A program made the position numbers and the translations under genes. Below are positions 63,870 through 64,000 of a stretch of DNA of 64,000 bases, one piece after another. The DNA comes from Leclercia sp. AS011 (GTDB lineage: Bacteria > Pseudomonadota > Gammaproteobacteria > Enterobacterales > Enterobacteriaceae), in assembly GCF_037152535.1 (NCBI RefSeq), contig NZ_JBBCMA010000010.1:1-64000 (forward strand), read 5' to 3'. How positions within the stretch are numbered: position 1 is the first letter of the stretch; each line of letters begins with the position of its first letter. The notes beneath the pieces were generated by a model. That model was not told the origin of the DNA. It saw only the letters and a list, made by a program, of their open reading frames with translations, and ran no database searches.

Positions 63870-64000
63870 CAGAATCCGTTATACCACTCTGGAATTAGTA
63901 GTCCTTGAGTTTCGCCGGCAGAATACCATTTTTCATGCGTACAGTCATTATGCCAAAAACATATTCAGGGCTTAAGTAAAATCTCAACCTTAATTAACAG
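63870..64000. other. Upstream region of yfiR-dgcN
   Basis: About 130 bases to the window end. It holds only the yfiR start region; one 17-codon open frame on the minus strand (from an ATG at about 63953) cannot be supported. I see nothing else. Confidence 0.4.

Overview
The window is chromosomal DNA from a member of the Enterobacteriaceae. It resembles Enterobacter, Lelliottia or Leclercia more than E. coli or Salmonella, but I cannot fix the genus. The evidence is a right-hand block that follows the E. coli order almost gene for gene (ssrA, smpB, ratA, ratB, bamE, recN, nadK, grpE, yfjD, ypjD, ffh, rpsP, rimM, trmD, rplS, then yfiN-yfiR), near-E. coli protein lengths, REP elements and a GC-rich codon style.

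Layout. 1-1430: edge of a probable IS110-family insertion sequence and two unrecognised membrane-protein genes. 1435-26070: a BapA/LapA-type surface adhesin locus on the minus strand. It holds a giant adhesin of about 5,384 residues, a TolC-like outer membrane protein, a LapB-type ABC exporter, a HlyD-type adaptor, and a second short paralogous adhesin (924 residues) upstream. 26808-29219: divergent TPR protein, ECF sigma factor and anti-sigma factor, then a convergent YceI-like protein. 29363-30852: ASCH-domain protein and HNH endonuclease. 30997-39506: a second type I secretion locus (HlyD adaptor, PrtD-type ABC exporter) with its likely substrate, a 1,806-residue animal-type heme peroxidase carrying RTX calcium-binding repeats. 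40269-45051: sialic acid genes nanR, nanA, nanT, nanK, nanQ, with nanE reduced to a 15-codon remnant. 45094-48337: RIO-type kinase, LysR regulator, quinone-oxidoreductase-like protein and an ABM-domain monooxygenase. 48461-60127: tmRNA and the conserved core block. 60200-62018: a Met/His-rich DUF2946 protein and a PepSY membrane protein, in the place E. coli uses for yfiB. 62102-63869: dgcN (yfiN) and yfiR.

How the parts fit. Two type I secretion routes export large calcium- or Ig-domain surface proteins, and DgcN/YfiR makes and controls c-di-GMP, so the window reads as a surface-attachment and biofilm neighbourhood beside the ssrA integration hotspot. The nan genes would let the cell use host sialic acid. 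The most notable observations are an 18-domain higher-order tandem repeat in the giant adhesin (period about 5.5 kb), a shared promoter-like element before both adhesins, non-AUG starts for the ECF sigma factor (AUC) and yfjD (CUG), the missing nanE and yfiB, and the RTX peroxidase with an altered catalytic-arginine position.
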